DNA from: DATJGR01 sp041739525
GTDB lineage: Bacteria; Pseudomonadota; Gammaproteobacteria; Pseudomonadales; Azotimanducaceae
Assembly (NCBI GenBank): GCA_041739525.1
Contig: JBGSNQ010000112.1
Coordinates: 1-64,000 of the forward strand
Direction of reading: 5' to 3'
Length of the DNA stretch: 64,000 bases
Part shown: positions 26,354 to 35,518 of the stretch, piece after piece
Position numbering within the stretch: position 1 is the first letter of the stretch
How the letters are laid out: each line of letters starts with the position of its first letter
Made by a program: the position numbers and the translations under genes
Notes under the pieces: model-generated
What the model was told of the DNA's origin: nothing
What the model saw: only the letters and a program-made list of their open reading frames with translations
Databases searched by the model: none

Positions 26354-26373
26354 TCGCCGGCTGCCGCCGGCGA
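26354..26373 (+). terminator. Leader hairpin, possible merR terminator or attenuator
   Basis: TCGCCGGC and GCCGGCGA form a perfect eight-base stem with a TGCC loop. A TTTT run follows, but only after seven more bases, so it is not a standard intrinsic terminator. It lies between the protease promoter and its gene. No coding sequence is supported in the rest of 26207-26546. Confidence 0.35.
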
Positions 26374-26546
26374 CACGCCCTTTTATTCCGTTACTTTCGT
26401 TCCTGCCGAGGAGGCTAGTCGGCTGTATTGGTCGATGATGCGGGTTGGGCACTGCCCGGCAGCACCCGCGCCTCTTCGGAGTACATCGCACTCCCTCTCC
26501 CCGTAACGCCCCCGATCCGTTTGCGCCTGTGCGAGACTGCGCCGCC

Positions 26547-29363
26547 ATGCGTCGCCCTCTCCACGCCCTCTTTTCACTGAGCCTTTCCGCAGTGTTCGTT
26601 GTCGCCTGCGGAGGCGGTTCGGGTGGTGGAGCCAATGTGCCTCCGCAGCCCGCATTCACCGTGACGCCTACCAGCGGTGCCGCACCACTGAGCGTGACGT
26701 TCGACGGCACCAGTTCCCACGACGACGATGGCAGCATCGTCACGTATACGTGGAGTTTCGGCGACGACACGCCCAATGCAGTCGGCAGCCGCGCGAGCCA
26801 CGTCTACGCGAGTTCGGGCAACTTCGACTCACAGCTCACCGTCACCGACAACCGCGGCGGCAGCGCTTCACGCATCGCGACGATCAACGTCAGTCCCGCC
26901 AGCGGCTCGTTCACATTGAGCGGGCGCGTTCAGATCCTGCCGTCGAGCGCAGTGGATTCCGACGTGAACGATCCCGATGCAACACTAGTGCGCAATAACA
27001 GTTTTGCAGAGGCGCAGGTGTTGCCGAACCCGGTGAGCCTGGGTGGATACCTCACGGTTCCCGGTGCAGGCAGAGCAGGTGCGCTGCGAGACGGCGGCGA
27101 CGTTACCGACAAATTCCGCATCAGCTTCGCCGGAAATGAGAACGTGCTGCTCACGGTCACCAATCCATCGGCCGAACTGTCGCTGATGTTGCTCGACGAG
27201 AACGAGACTATCGTCGATGCAACGGTAGTGAACGGCTCGTCGGGCTCGTTGTCGGTACCTGTGGCCGGTAACTACTTCGTCGAGGTAGACATTCTCAGCA
27301 ACGCGACGACTTACATCCTCAATGTCGGTCAAAACGTACCCGCGAACCGCAACGCACTGCCAGCGCGAACGTCCGACGACTTCGTGCCGGGCGAGTTGAT
27401 CATCCAGGGCAGCGATCCTCACGACGCTGCGATTCGACGTGTGGCCGGCAGCAGCAGCGCAGCGCTCTACAAGGTCAGTCAGGCGCCGCAGGGCGCAGCG
27501 ATCAATCGTGTCGATGCGATACGCGAGGGCGTGCGTTACTCGGCGCGTCTCGCCCGCAAATACGAAACACTAACCGCCATCGCGCGGATCAAACGCGGCA
27601 AAAGCGTCGCCGCCGTGGAACCGAACTACATCCGTCGCGCCAGCCGAATTCCCGACGATCCGTTCTACGCGTATCAATGGAACTATTCGAACATCAACCT
27701 GCCTCTCGCCTGGGACCTGACCCAAGGTTCCGATCAGGTGATCGTGGCCGTAGTCGACACCGGAGTGCTGCTCGAGCACCCCGATCTGAACGGCCAATTG
27801 ATCGCGGGCTACGACTTCATTCGCGATCCCGATCGTGCACGCGATGGTGACGGCATCGATGCGGACCCGAACGACAGCGGAGACCTCGGCTTCGGCGGTT
27901 CGAGCTCGTTTCATGGCACTCACGTTGCCGGCACCATCGCCGCGCACAGCGACAACGGCGACGGCGTCGCCGGCGTTGCATGGCTGGCCCGCGTCATGCC
28001 CGTTCGCGCGCTCGGCGTGGACGGCGGAACGACATACGACGTCATACAAGCGATCCGGTACGCCGCCGGACTATCGAACGATTCGAACACCACGCCGCCG
28101 CGTCGAGCCGACATCATCAATCTGAGCCTGGGATCGAGTTTCTCGTCGCAGACAGAACAGAACACGATCGATCAGGTGCGCAACGCCGGTGTCATCGTTA
28201 TCGCCGCCGCCGGTAACGACGCCTCGAGCAATCCGTCGTTTCCGGCCGCCTACGCGGGTGTCGTGTCGGTCGCGGCAACTACCATCACGCGCACGCATGC
28301 GTCGTATTCCAACTTCGGCCCGACCATCGACGCGGCGGCCCCCGGCGGAAACTCCGCCACCGACGTCAACGGCGACGGTATCGGCGATGGTGTCGTGAGC
28401 ACATTCGGCGATGACGCGCACACCCCGGTGACGTTCGGCTATGCGGCATTGACTGGAACTTCGATGGCGACGCCGCATGTCGCTGGCGTCGCAGCGCTGA
28501 TGAAGTCCGTGTATCCGGACCTCACCCCAGCACAGTTCGACGATGCGTTGACCGCAGGCCTTCTCACGGACGATCTCGGCGCACCGGGGCGCGACGACCA
28601 GTTCGGCAACGGTCTGATCAATGCACAGAAGGCGGTAGCTGCCTCGGTGGCGCTGGCCAACGGCGCCGGTACGCCGGTCGATCCGGTACTCGCGGTATCA
28701 CCGGCATCGATCAACTTCGGCGCGTTCGAAAGCACATTCGACATCGAACTGCGCAACGCCGGCGGCGGCGCCATCAGTATCGCGGTAGCCTCGTCGAATC
28801 AACCGTGGTTGCAGGTGGCGCCGCTGAACATCGATGCGAACGGCCTCGGAACGTATCGCCTGACCGTCGATCGCACGCTGGTTACATCCGATGGAACCTA
28901 CACCGGAACAGTATCGGTTACGTCGACCACAAACCCGATCGACATCGGCGTCGTGATGCAGCGATTCACCGTCAGCCCAAGCGCCAACGCCGGACTGCAA
29001 TACGTGCTGTTGATCGACGTCGTCAGCGATCTGGTGGCGAACTCCGCGGTAGTGAGTGCGGTCGACGGCGAATACACCTACACGTTCAACAACGTCGGCG
29101 CCGGACAGTACTGGATCTATGCCGGCAGCGATTCCGACAACGATGCATTGATCTGCGATCCCGGCGAAGCCTGTGGAGCGTTCCGCACACTCGATGCGCC
29201 CGAGGTGCTCAGCATCAACTCCGACCGCGCCAATCTCGATTTCATCAGCGGATTTCCGGTCAATTTGTTCAACTCGAGCGTCTCGTCGGAAGCCGTTCGA
29301 AACCGACCGATCGACATCAGTAACATTCCTGTCGCACCATCGAAGGAGGCCCGTACACCATGA
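26547..29363 (+). CDS. Subtilisin-like (S8) lipoprotein protease with PKD domain
   Basis: 938 residues from the ATG at 26547, chosen because it opens a lipoprotein signal (lipobox VVAC, C21). Residues about 33-117 are a PKD domain with TYTWSFGDD. Then come a beta-rich region and a fervidolysin-like pro-region (ELIIQGSD to VAAVEPNYIRR). The S8 catalytic domain has D404 (VVDTGV), H456 (HGTHVAGT) and S639 (GTSMATPH). A C-terminal Ig-like/beta domain follows. It is predicted to be a surface or periplasmic membrane-anchored endopeptidase. A PrcB-like lipoprotein gene overlaps its end by four bases, recalling the dentilisin complex of Treponema. Expression is likely controlled by the upstream MerR and its TACTGTACA elements. 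Confidence 0.9.
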   Translation: MRRPLHALFSLSLSAVFVVACGGGSGGGANVPPQPAFTVTPTSGAAPLSVTFDGTSSHDDDGSIVTYTWSFGDDTPNAVGSRASHVYASSGNFDSQLTVTDNRGGSASRIATINVSPASGSFTLSGRVQILPSSAVDSDVNDPDATLVRNNSFAEAQVLPNPVSLGGYLTVPGAGRAGALRDGGDVTDKFRISFAGNENVLLTVTNPSAELSLMLLDENETIVDATVVNGSSGSLSVPVAGNYFVEVDILSNATTYILNVGQNVPANRNALPARTSDDFVPGELIIQGSDPHDAAIRRVAGSSSAALYKVSQAPQGAAINRVDAIREGVRYSARLARKYETLTAIARIKRGKSVAAVEPNYIRRASRIPDDPFYAYQWNYSNINLPLAWDLTQGSDQVIVAVVDTGVLLEHPDLNGQLIAGYDFIRDPDRARDGDGIDADPNDSGDLGFGGSSSFHGTHVAGTIAAHSDNGDGVAGVAWLARVMPVRALGVDGGTTYDVIQAIRYAAGLSNDSNTTPPRRADIINLSLGSSFSSQTEQNTIDQVRNAGVIVIAAAGNDASSNPSFPAAYAGVVSVAATTITRTHASYSNFGPTIDAAAPGGNSATDVNGDGIGDGVVSTFGDDAHTPVTFGYAALTGTSMATPHVAGVAALMKSVYPDLTPAQFDDALTAGLLTDDLGAPGRDDQFGNGLINAQKAVAASVALANGAGTPVDPVLAVSPASINFGAFESTFDIELRNAGGGAISIAVASSNQPWLQVAPLNIDANGLGTYRLTVDRTLVTSDGTYTGTVSVTSTTNPIDIGVVMQRFTVSPSANAGLQYVLLIDVVSDLVANSAVVSAVDGEYTYTFNNVGAGQYWIYAGSDSDNDALICDPGEACGAFRTLDAPEVLSINSDRANLDFISGFPVNLFNSSVSSEAVRNRPIDISNIPVAPSKEARTP

Positions 29364-29842
29364 ATCTCTGCACGTTTTCTTCCTTCGCCGTTGCGGCAAC
29401 ACTCGTCGTCGGCTGTGCGCAGGCACAGCACGTCGATGTGACCACGGTGCTGGCGAATGGCAATTGTCGGACCAACGAGGTGGGCGTGCGCACCATCGAC
29501 TATGAGGCGCTTGCCGCATTCCAGGGCACTCGCCTGATCGGCATGACGGAATCCGAAGAGTCGGCGCATCGACCGTTGCACCTGGTTGCGATAGTTCCCG
29601 GCGAGTTCCCGACACCCGGCTACAGCATCTCGCTGCAGGATGGAGCGGAGCTGACGGCGGGCGTGCTCACGCTCAGGATCAAAACCGATCGACCGCCGCC
29701 GGACGCGATGCTTGCACAGGTCGTCACGCACCCTTGTCTGGTCGTTGGCATCGCTGATCCGGCGGTTGGCCGTGTAAAGGTGCTGGACGAGTCCGCGGTG
29801 GCGCTCGGCGAAGTAGATCTCAGCGCGTCGAGACGACCGTAA
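29360..29842 (+). CDS. PrcB-like lipoprotein coupled to the subtilisin gene
   Basis: 160 residues. The signal peptide ends in VVGC (C19), a good lipobox, though AQA cleavage is an alternative. The C-terminal half, from GEFPTPGYSISL through VLTLRIKTDRPPPDAMLAQV to THPCLVVGI, matches the PrcB C-terminal domain pattern, named for a protein needed for the dentilisin (PrtP) protease complex. An AAGGAGG site lies 11 bases before the ATG, and ATGA overlaps the protease stop. It is probably a chaperone, inhibitor or subunit of that protease. The family call is from motif memory and needs a profile search. Confidence 0.65.
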   Translation: MNLCTFSSFAVAATLVVGCAQAQHVDVTTVLANGNCRTNEVGVRTIDYEALAAFQGTRLIGMTESEESAHRPLHLVAIVPGEFPTPGYSISLQDGAELTAGVLTLRIKTDRPPPDAMLAQVVTHPCLVVGIADPAVGRVKVLDESAVALGEVDLSASRRP

Positions 29843-29846
29843 CCGT

Positions 29847-30869
29847 CTACTCCGAGACGAGCGCCAGCGCTGCCTCCGCGCGGCGCTGCACGCTGAGCTT
29901 GTAGACGTCGAGGTTCATGTCCCGATTCGCGCCCATGGCTCCCACGAGATAGCGTTTGTAAACGCCTTGCCCGATCGCCGCGAGCCGCCAGTGCGAGAAC
30001 GCCCGGTAATAGTTGATTCCGGAAAGGTCGCGGCCGGTCGCCGCTTCGTAGCGCGCGCACAACTCAGCGCGGGTGGGGAAGCCGCCCGCAGCAGTGGGCG
30101 CCTGATCGCCCTGACCCGCCGCCTCGACTTCTTCGGGCGAAGACCACGCGTTCATGAGGTAACCAACGTCCGCTAACGGATCACCCAAGGTGCACAGTTC
30201 CCAATCGAGAACAGCGAGAATTCGCGGGCCTTTGACAATCATGTTGCCAAGGCGATAGTCGCCGTGAACGATGCCGCTGCCGATCTGTGCAGGCATCCGC
30301 TCTTCGAGCAGCCGTCGCGTTTCCTCCATCGCCGGAATTTCATCCGTCTTCGACGCTTCCCACTGTTTCGTCCAGCGATTCAACTGGCGCGAGAGATACG
30401 CTTCCTTGCGCCCCAGGTCGCCCAGCCCAACCGCATCGGGATCGAGCCGGTGCAATTTCGCGAGTACATCGATCACGTGAAGGCCGAGCGCGTGTCGATC
30501 AGGCACCGAGATGGCCTTGGTCGCCGTCGAATCGTTCAGAACGAGCCCGTCGATGAATTTCATGACGTAAAACGGCGCACCATTGACCGCTGCATCGCTG
30601 CACAGCCCATACGCCGGTGCAACCGGCACTTCGGTTTTCGCCAACGCCGCGATGATCCTGTGCTCACGTCCCATGTCGTGCGCACTTTCGAGCACGTGTC
30701 CGAGCGGTGGACGACGCAACACGTACGCGTGCGACGCCGCGTCTTCGCATCGATACGTGAGGTTCGAGTGGCCGCCGGTGATCAATGTGAACTTCACCGG
30801 CGATTCGAGTACAGGCACGTGCGTGCGCAACCACTGCGTCACGCCATCGGCGTTGATTCCTTCCACCAT
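29847..30869 (-). CDS. APH-family phosphotransferase (ACAD10/11-type)
   Basis: 340 residues. The catalytic loop HGDYRLGN is at 202-209, the DWE metal site at 222-224, and the N-lobe has LITGGHSNLTYR and YVLRRPPLGHVLESAHDM, which are characteristic of the acyl-CoA-dehydrogenase-associated kinases. The ATG at 30869 has a GGGGGA site; an earlier in-frame start at 30893 is less supported. It stands alone, converging with the PrcB-like gene and divergent from mlrC. Likely substrate is a hydroxyacyl-CoA or similar (inference). Confidence 0.85.
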   Translation of the reverse strand: MVEGINADGVTQWLRTHVPVLESPVKFTLITGGHSNLTYRCEDAASHAYVLRRPPLGHVLESAHDMGREHRIIAALAKTEVPVAPAYGLCSDAAVNGAPFYVMKFIDGLVLNDSTATKAISVPDRHALGLHVIDVLAKLHRLDPDAVGLGDLGRKEAYLSRQLNRWTKQWEASKTDEIPAMEETRRLLEERMPAQIGSGIVHGDYRLGNMIVKGPRILAVLDWELCTLGDPLADVGYLMNAWSSPEEVEAAGQGDQAPTAAGGFPTRAELCARYEAATGRDLSGINYYRAFSHWRLAAIGQGVYKRYLVGAMGANRDMNLDVYKLSVQRRAEAALALVSE

Positions 30870-30903
30870 GTTCCCCCAACCCCGGTTTCTCAAACGAGCT
30901 GCG

Positions 30904-30909
30904 TATAAT
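30904..30909 (+). promoter_or_regulatory. Perfect TATAAT -10 box upstream of the M81 gene
   Basis: A consensus -10 hexamer lies about 140 bases before the M81 start and 27 bases before a small upstream reading frame. No good -35 box is seen at the right distance. Confidence 0.35.
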
Positions 30910-30935
30910 AGCGGCTTTTCGTCAGCGGTTTGTCC

Positions 30936-31052
30936 ATGGCAGAGCGCGCTTCACGGTCGGCGCCGGCAGCAATCCACGAGCGGTGCGCAGCGGCGCTCCT
31001 CACACTGCAATCATCGGCGCATCGCTGCGCGCGACCGGAACGTAGTCGATGA
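30936..31052 (+). CDS. Possible 38-codon upstream reading frame
   Basis: An ATG at 30936 opens 38 codons (starting MAERASRSAPAAIHERC) whose TGA overlaps the ATG of the M81 gene (ATGA). It is rich in Ala, Arg and Ser, and has no clear ribosome site, so it may be chance. If translated, it would couple to the downstream gene. Confidence 0.2.
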   Translation: MAERASRSAPAAIHERCAAALLTLQSSAHRCARPERSR

Positions 31053-32539
31053 AGAGAGTGTTCCTGGCAATGCTCGCCACGGAGACGAACACGTTTTCGC
31101 CATTGCCCACGGGCTGGAACAACTGGCGCGACACGCTGCTTCGGCGGCGCCTCGAACACGACCCGACCATCTCGCGCCGTCAAACCGTTTACGGGCCGTT
31201 GTTCCGACGTCTCGACGCACGCGGCTGGACGCTGGCGCCAGGTCTGCAGGCGTTTGCAGTGCCGGCCGGAACGACACCTCGCGTCGTGTATGAGGCGCTG
31301 CGCGACGAATTGCTCGATGATCTCGAGGCATCCATGCCGCTCGACGCCGTCATGCTGTTTCTGCACGGCGCGATGGTCGCCGACGGCTATGACGACTGCG
31401 AAGGCGACATCCTCACGCGTGTTCGGGCGCGCGTCGGCCCGAACGTCCCGATCGGGGCCGAGCTCGACCTTCACTGTCACGTTACGCAAACGATGCTCGA
31501 AACGGCCGACGTTCTGGTCGGCTACAAGCACTACCCGCACACCGATACATACGAGCGTCTGCTCGATCTATTCGAAATCGTAGCCGACACTGCCGACGGA
31601 AAAGTCCGCCCGACGATGGCGACCGCCCCGTGCAACATGATCGGCATGTATCACACCACGCGCGAACCGATGTCGGGGTTCGTCGATCGCATGTATGCGC
31701 TCGAACGCGAGCCCGGCGTATTGAACGTATGGCTTGCGCACGGCTTTCCCTATGGCGACGTGCCGAGCATCGGCGCACATGTTGTGGTGGTAACGGATAA
31801 CAATCCCGCTAAGGCGCGCGAATTGGCGCGTTCGTTGCGCGATCAGTTCTTCGACATGCGACATGTGGTGGGCGCCGACTATCAAACCGTCGACGCAGCG
31901 CTCGACCTCGCAATCGCAGACGGACGATCGCCGATCACCATCGCAGACACAGCAGACAATACCGGTGGCGGTGCACCGGGAGACTCCACGTTCTTCCTGC
32001 GCGCATTGCTCGACAGGCACATCGCAAACGTCGCGCTCGGCCCGCTGTACGATCCCATTGCCGTGTCGATCTGCCAGGACGGCGGCGTCGGTGCGCAACT
32101 GCGCTTGCGCATCGGCGGCAAACTGGGTCCGGAGTCCGGCGACCCGGTCGACCTCGACTGCACGGTCATCGGCTTGTCGAACCGGGTGGTACAAACGCTC
32201 AACGGCGGCCCATCCAGTCTGGGCGCTTGTGCGGCCATCCGGATTGCCGTGGAGGGCGACACATCCGGCGCCGGTATCGAAATCATGTTGACCGAACGTC
32301 GGGTGCAAGCCGGCTCACCGGAGTTGTTCAGCGGTGCCGGCATCGATCCGCTGACGAAGCGCATCATCATCGTCAAATCGATGCAGCACTTTCACGCCGG
32401 TTTCGCGCCGATCTCCGCACGCGTCATCTATACCGGCGATCGCGGCGCGCTCGCGGCCGACGTGCGCAACATTCCTTACCGCCGCGTGAACACCGCCGAA
32501 TTCTGGCCGTTCAATTCGTCGCCGAAGTTCCCCGACTGA
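31049..32539 (+). CDS. M81 family protein (MlrC-like)
   Basis: A 496-residue zinc metallopeptidase-like protein of the MlrC family, named after the enzyme that degrades linear microcystin fragments. Conserved blocks are TETNTFSP (11-18), LHGAMVADGYDDCEGD (105-120), the metal motif DLHCH (140-144), YKHYPHTD, and ADNTGGGAPGDST in the middle. The length is normal. Most members occur in bacteria that never meet microcystin, so the substrate is likely another peptide or D-amino-acid amide. A weak GGAA site and the overlapping upstream frame suggest coupled translation. The MORN gene starts one base after its stop. Confidence 0.85.
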   Translation: MKRVFLAMLATETNTFSPLPTGWNNWRDTLLRRRLEHDPTISRRQTVYGPLFRRLDARGWTLAPGLQAFAVPAGTTPRVVYEALRDELLDDLEASMPLDAVMLFLHGAMVADGYDDCEGDILTRVRARVGPNVPIGAELDLHCHVTQTMLETADVLVGYKHYPHTDTYERLLDLFEIVADTADGKVRPTMATAPCNMIGMYHTTREPMSGFVDRMYALEREPGVLNVWLAHGFPYGDVPSIGAHVVVVTDNNPAKARELARSLRDQFFDMRHVVGADYQTVDAALDLAIADGRSPITIADTADNTGGGAPGDSTFFLRALLDRHIANVALGPLYDPIAVSICQDGGVGAQLRLRIGGKLGPESGDPVDLDCTVIGLSNRVVQTLNGGPSSLGACAAIRIAVEGDTSGAGIEIMLTERRVQAGSPELFSGAGIDPLTKRIIIVKSMQHFHAGFAPISARVIYTGDRGALAADVRNIPYRRVNTAEFWPFNSSPKFPD

Positions 32540-32540
32540 C

Positions 32541-34184
32541 ATGCGACTACCGCCACTCGTCGCGCGCTGCATCGTGATTGCCGCACTGGCGTCGATCGAC
32601 GGCGCGCTTGCCGACGAACCGCAAAACGACGACATGGGCGTGCTGACGACGCCGGATAACGGCGAAGTAAGAATGCCGTTCGCGAATCTCACGTACACCG
32701 GCGTCGGACGCTTCGTGTGGAACGACGGCCGCAGCTATGCCGGCGATTTCGTCGACGGGCATCCGCAGGGCCGCGGCATCGAGCAGACACCTGACGGCAG
32801 TCGTTACGACGGCGAGTGGCGCGATGGCGTGCGCAGCGGATCGGGTTCGATGACGTTGCCCGACGGCAGCCGCTACGACGGGCAGTTCGAAGAAGGCGTG
32901 CGCAGTGGAGCGGGTCTGTTCCAGAGCGCCGCAGGGCGTTATCAGGGCGATTGGGCGGACGATGTGCCACAAGGCGAAGGGCGTTTCGATTACATCGACG
33001 GTGCGAGTTACGACGGACAATGGTTCTCCGGTCGTCGCAACGGTTTCGGCATCTATCGCCGCCCCGATGGATCGAGCTATGAAGGTGATTGGCTCGACGA
33101 CATGCCCGACGGAAACGGTCGGCTCGTCGAGTCGGACGATTACACCTACGAAGGTGCGTGGAGCAAGGGCCAACGAGTTGGCTATGGCGCGATGCAAATC
33201 GGCGGGACGTTCGGCTACGAGGGAACGTGGGTGGCGAACATGCGCCAGGGATTCGGGCGCGAAGTGCGGCCCGACGGCAGCGAGTACACGGGCGAGTGGC
33301 ACACGGATCAACGTGCGGGTATCGGCATATTACGCATGCCGAATGGCGCGTTCCACGACGGTCTCTGGAAAGACAATTCGCCCGTTGGGGAAGGCACCCG
33401 CGTTTCCGCGGAAGGTATCAAGTTCGTCGGCGCGTGGGACGACGACTTCCTCACGAGTGGTCACCTCGAACTGGGCGCCGGCCAACACTACGACGGCAAG
33501 TTGTACGACTCGAAACGCAAGGCCGTAGACCCCGCGTATCTGGCCTGGCTCGAACGCGTAGCCGACCAAGGCAATCTCGAGGCGGCACTGCTGCTCGGCC
33601 AGGCATATCGGTTCTTTCTGAACCCGGCGCCCGATCGCGAAACAGCCATTCGCTGGTACACCCTCGCGGCCGACGGTGGGCTGGCCGAGGCGCAGTATCA
33701 ACTCGCGGAGATCCTCTTCGAGGAGGCCGCAACACGACCACGCGGCTTACAACTGCTCATGGCGGCCGCCGAGAAGGGGCACGGGGCGGCAAACACCCGG
33801 CTCGGCGTTTTCTTTCAGCTCGGTACCTACGTTGCGAAGGACCACGCGCGTGCGCAACGCTTCTACGAAGTGGCAACCGTGCAGGGCGATCTCACCGCAC
33901 GCAACAATCTCGCGTGGCTGCTCGCAACCAGCCCGAGTGCGAAGCTACGCGACGGCAGTCGCGCCGTTACGCTTGCCCAGCCCCTTGCGGTGCTATACGA
34001 CAGCTGGGGCTACCTCGATACGCTCGCAGCCGCACAGGCGGAAGCGGGCGACTTCGCGGCGGCTTCGAAAACCGAGCAGAAGGCACTGGCGCAGGCGGAG
34101 TCCGACGCCGGTGCAGAAGCGTTGCGCGACCTGCAACACCGACTGACACTATTCCAGCGCGACGAACCCTACCGCGAACCCTGA
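32541..34184 (+). CDS. Secreted MORN-repeat and Sel1/TPR-repeat protein
   Basis: 547 residues beginning with a signal peptide (cleavage near LADEP). Residues about 50-310 carry around eleven MORN repeats of the YxGxW...GxG type, for example YDGEWRDGVRSGSGSMTLPDG and YTGEWHTDQRAGIGILRMPNG. Residues about 340-470 are Sel1-like repeats (AALLLGQAYRF, AIRWYTLAADGGLAEAQYQLAEILFEEA). The end resembles a TPR module (NLAWLLATSPSAKLRDG, YLDTLAAAQAEAGDF). It is probably a periplasmic scaffold. It overlaps the aminotransferase start by one base (TGATG). Confidence 0.85.
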   Translation: MRLPPLVARCIVIAALASIDGALADEPQNDDMGVLTTPDNGEVRMPFANLTYTGVGRFVWNDGRSYAGDFVDGHPQGRGIEQTPDGSRYDGEWRDGVRSGSGSMTLPDGSRYDGQFEEGVRSGAGLFQSAAGRYQGDWADDVPQGEGRFDYIDGASYDGQWFSGRRNGFGIYRRPDGSSYEGDWLDDMPDGNGRLVESDDYTYEGAWSKGQRVGYGAMQIGGTFGYEGTWVANMRQGFGREVRPDGSEYTGEWHTDQRAGIGILRMPNGAFHDGLWKDNSPVGEGTRVSAEGIKFVGAWDDDFLTSGHLELGAGQHYDGKLYDSKRKAVDPAYLAWLERVADQGNLEAALLLGQAYRFFLNPAPDRETAIRWYTLAADGGLAEAQYQLAEILFEEAATRPRGLQLLMAAAEKGHGAANTRLGVFFQLGTYVAKDHARAQRFYEVATVQGDLTARNNLAWLLATSPSAKLRDGSRAVTLAQPLAVLYDSWGYLDTLAAAQAEAGDFAAASKTEQKALAQAESDAGAEALRDLQHRLTLFQRDEPYREP

Positions 34185-35518
34185 TGGAGCAGCGAGTGAC
34201 ACAAACTCAAGACAGCGTGCAATGGCCGTTTACACCGAGCGCGCGCAATATCGAAATCGTTGGGGCCGGCGGTGCGTACCTGATTCAAGCCGATGGTTCG
34301 CGTCTGCTCGATGCGGCGGGCGGTGCAATCGTGGTGAACGTGGGCCACGGGCGCGCGAGCGTTGCTCAGGCCGTTTACGACGCAACGAAAACCACGACGT
34401 ACGTAGTGCCGCCATGGCTCACCACCGAACGCCGGAATTTGATCGCGCGACTGCGCGCCGATTGGTTGCCGCCGAGCTTCGATCACATCCATCTGACGTG
34501 CGGCGGTTCCGAAGGCGTCGAAACTGCGATGAAGATCGCCATCCAGTCACAAGCCGCGCGCGGTGAAGCGACGCGCACGAAGATCATCGGGCGTTCGGTT
34601 TCGTATCACGGCACCACGCTCGCAACCACCGCGGTCGGCGGGCACACCGCGCGCAAGAAAGGTCTCGCGCACGTGCTCGAAACGTATCCGGTAGTTGCGA
34701 CCCCGTATCCGTTGCGTTGCCCGCTCGGCCCGCATCATCCGGGCGCGGGTCGTTATTACGTCGATGCGCTCGCGAAAGTCATCGAAGACGAAGGCCCCGA
34801 AACCATTGCTGCGTTCCTCGCCGAGCCGATCAACGGTTCGAGCGGCGGCGCGATCATCCCGCCCGACGACTACTGGAAGGCCGTTCGCGCACTGTGCGAC
34901 AAGCACGGCATCCTGCTGATCATGGACGAAGTGATGACCGGATTCGGCCGCACGGGCGTACCGTTCGGGTTTCAACACTGGGGCATCGAACCGGACATCT
35001 TCGTGTCCGGCAAGGGACTGGCCGGCGGATACGCACCGATCACCGGCGTGTTCGCAACGTCGGCGGTAGCCGATCCAATCGCGGCGGCCGGCATGAACGT
35101 GATGTTCCATACGTTCGGCGCGCATCCGGCTGCGTGTGCCGCAGCGAACGAAGTGCTGCGTCTGCTCGGCGAAGAAAGCCTCCTGCAACGCTGCGCGATC
35201 GCGGGCGAAGTGTTGCAACGGCGCTTGAAGGACGTGTTCGGAAACCATCCGCATGTCGCCGAAGTGCGCGGCCGCGGATTGTTGCAGGCAATCGAAATCG
35301 TCAAGAACCGCACCACGCTCGAACCGTTCGACATATCCGCCAACATCACCAACCGAGTCATCGCCGCAGCGCTGCGACGCGGCGTCTTCTTCTACACGGG
35401 CGGCACCGGTGACGTGCGCGACATCGTCTGCATGGGACCGCCGTTCATCATCGGCGACGCCGAAATCGAACAGATGGTGCGGGCGTTGTCGGAGAGCCTC
35501 GATGAGGTGTTGAGATGA
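34184..35518 (+). CDS. Class III PLP aminotransferase
   Basis: A 444-residue fold-type I enzyme. It shows AAGGAIVVNVGHG, GSEGVETAMKIA for phosphate binding, YHGTTLATTAVGGH, the acidic switch IMDEVMTGFGRTG, and the PLP lysine K277 in SGKGLAGGY. Relatives are omega-amino acid:pyruvate or taurine-type aminotransferases. It transfers an amino group between an amine and a keto acid; the substrate is unassigned. The ATG at 34184 follows the MORN stop directly (TGATG). A longer in-frame reading upstream to 33089 runs across the MORN gene and is not used. Confidence 0.9.
   Translation: MEQRVTQTQDSVQWPFTPSARNIEIVGAGGAYLIQADGSRLLDAAGGAIVVNVGHGRASVAQAVYDATKTTTYVVPPWLTTERRNLIARLRADWLPPSFDHIHLTCGGSEGVETAMKIAIQSQAARGEATRTKIIGRSVSYHGTTLATTAVGGHTARKKGLAHVLETYPVVATPYPLRCPLGPHHPGAGRYYVDALAKVIEDEGPETIAAFLAEPINGSSGGAIIPPDDYWKAVRALCDKHGILLIMDEVMTGFGRTGVPFGFQHWGIEPDIFVSGKGLAGGYAPITGVFATSAVADPIAAAGMNVMFHTFGAHPAACAAANEVLRLLGEESLLQRCAIAGEVLQRRLKDVFGNHPHVAEVRGRGLLQAIEIVKNRTTLEPFDISANITNRVIAAALRRGVFFYTGGTGDVRDIVCMGPPFIIGDAEIEQMVRALSESLDEVLR

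Noticed and set aside
26354..26384. Standard rho-independent terminator
   Set aside because: Stem is good but the T-run is seven bases away; kept only as a possible terminator or attenuator.
33089..34183. N-terminal extension of the aminotransferase
   Set aside because: It is an out-of-frame reading of the MORN gene; the aminotransferase begins at 34184.
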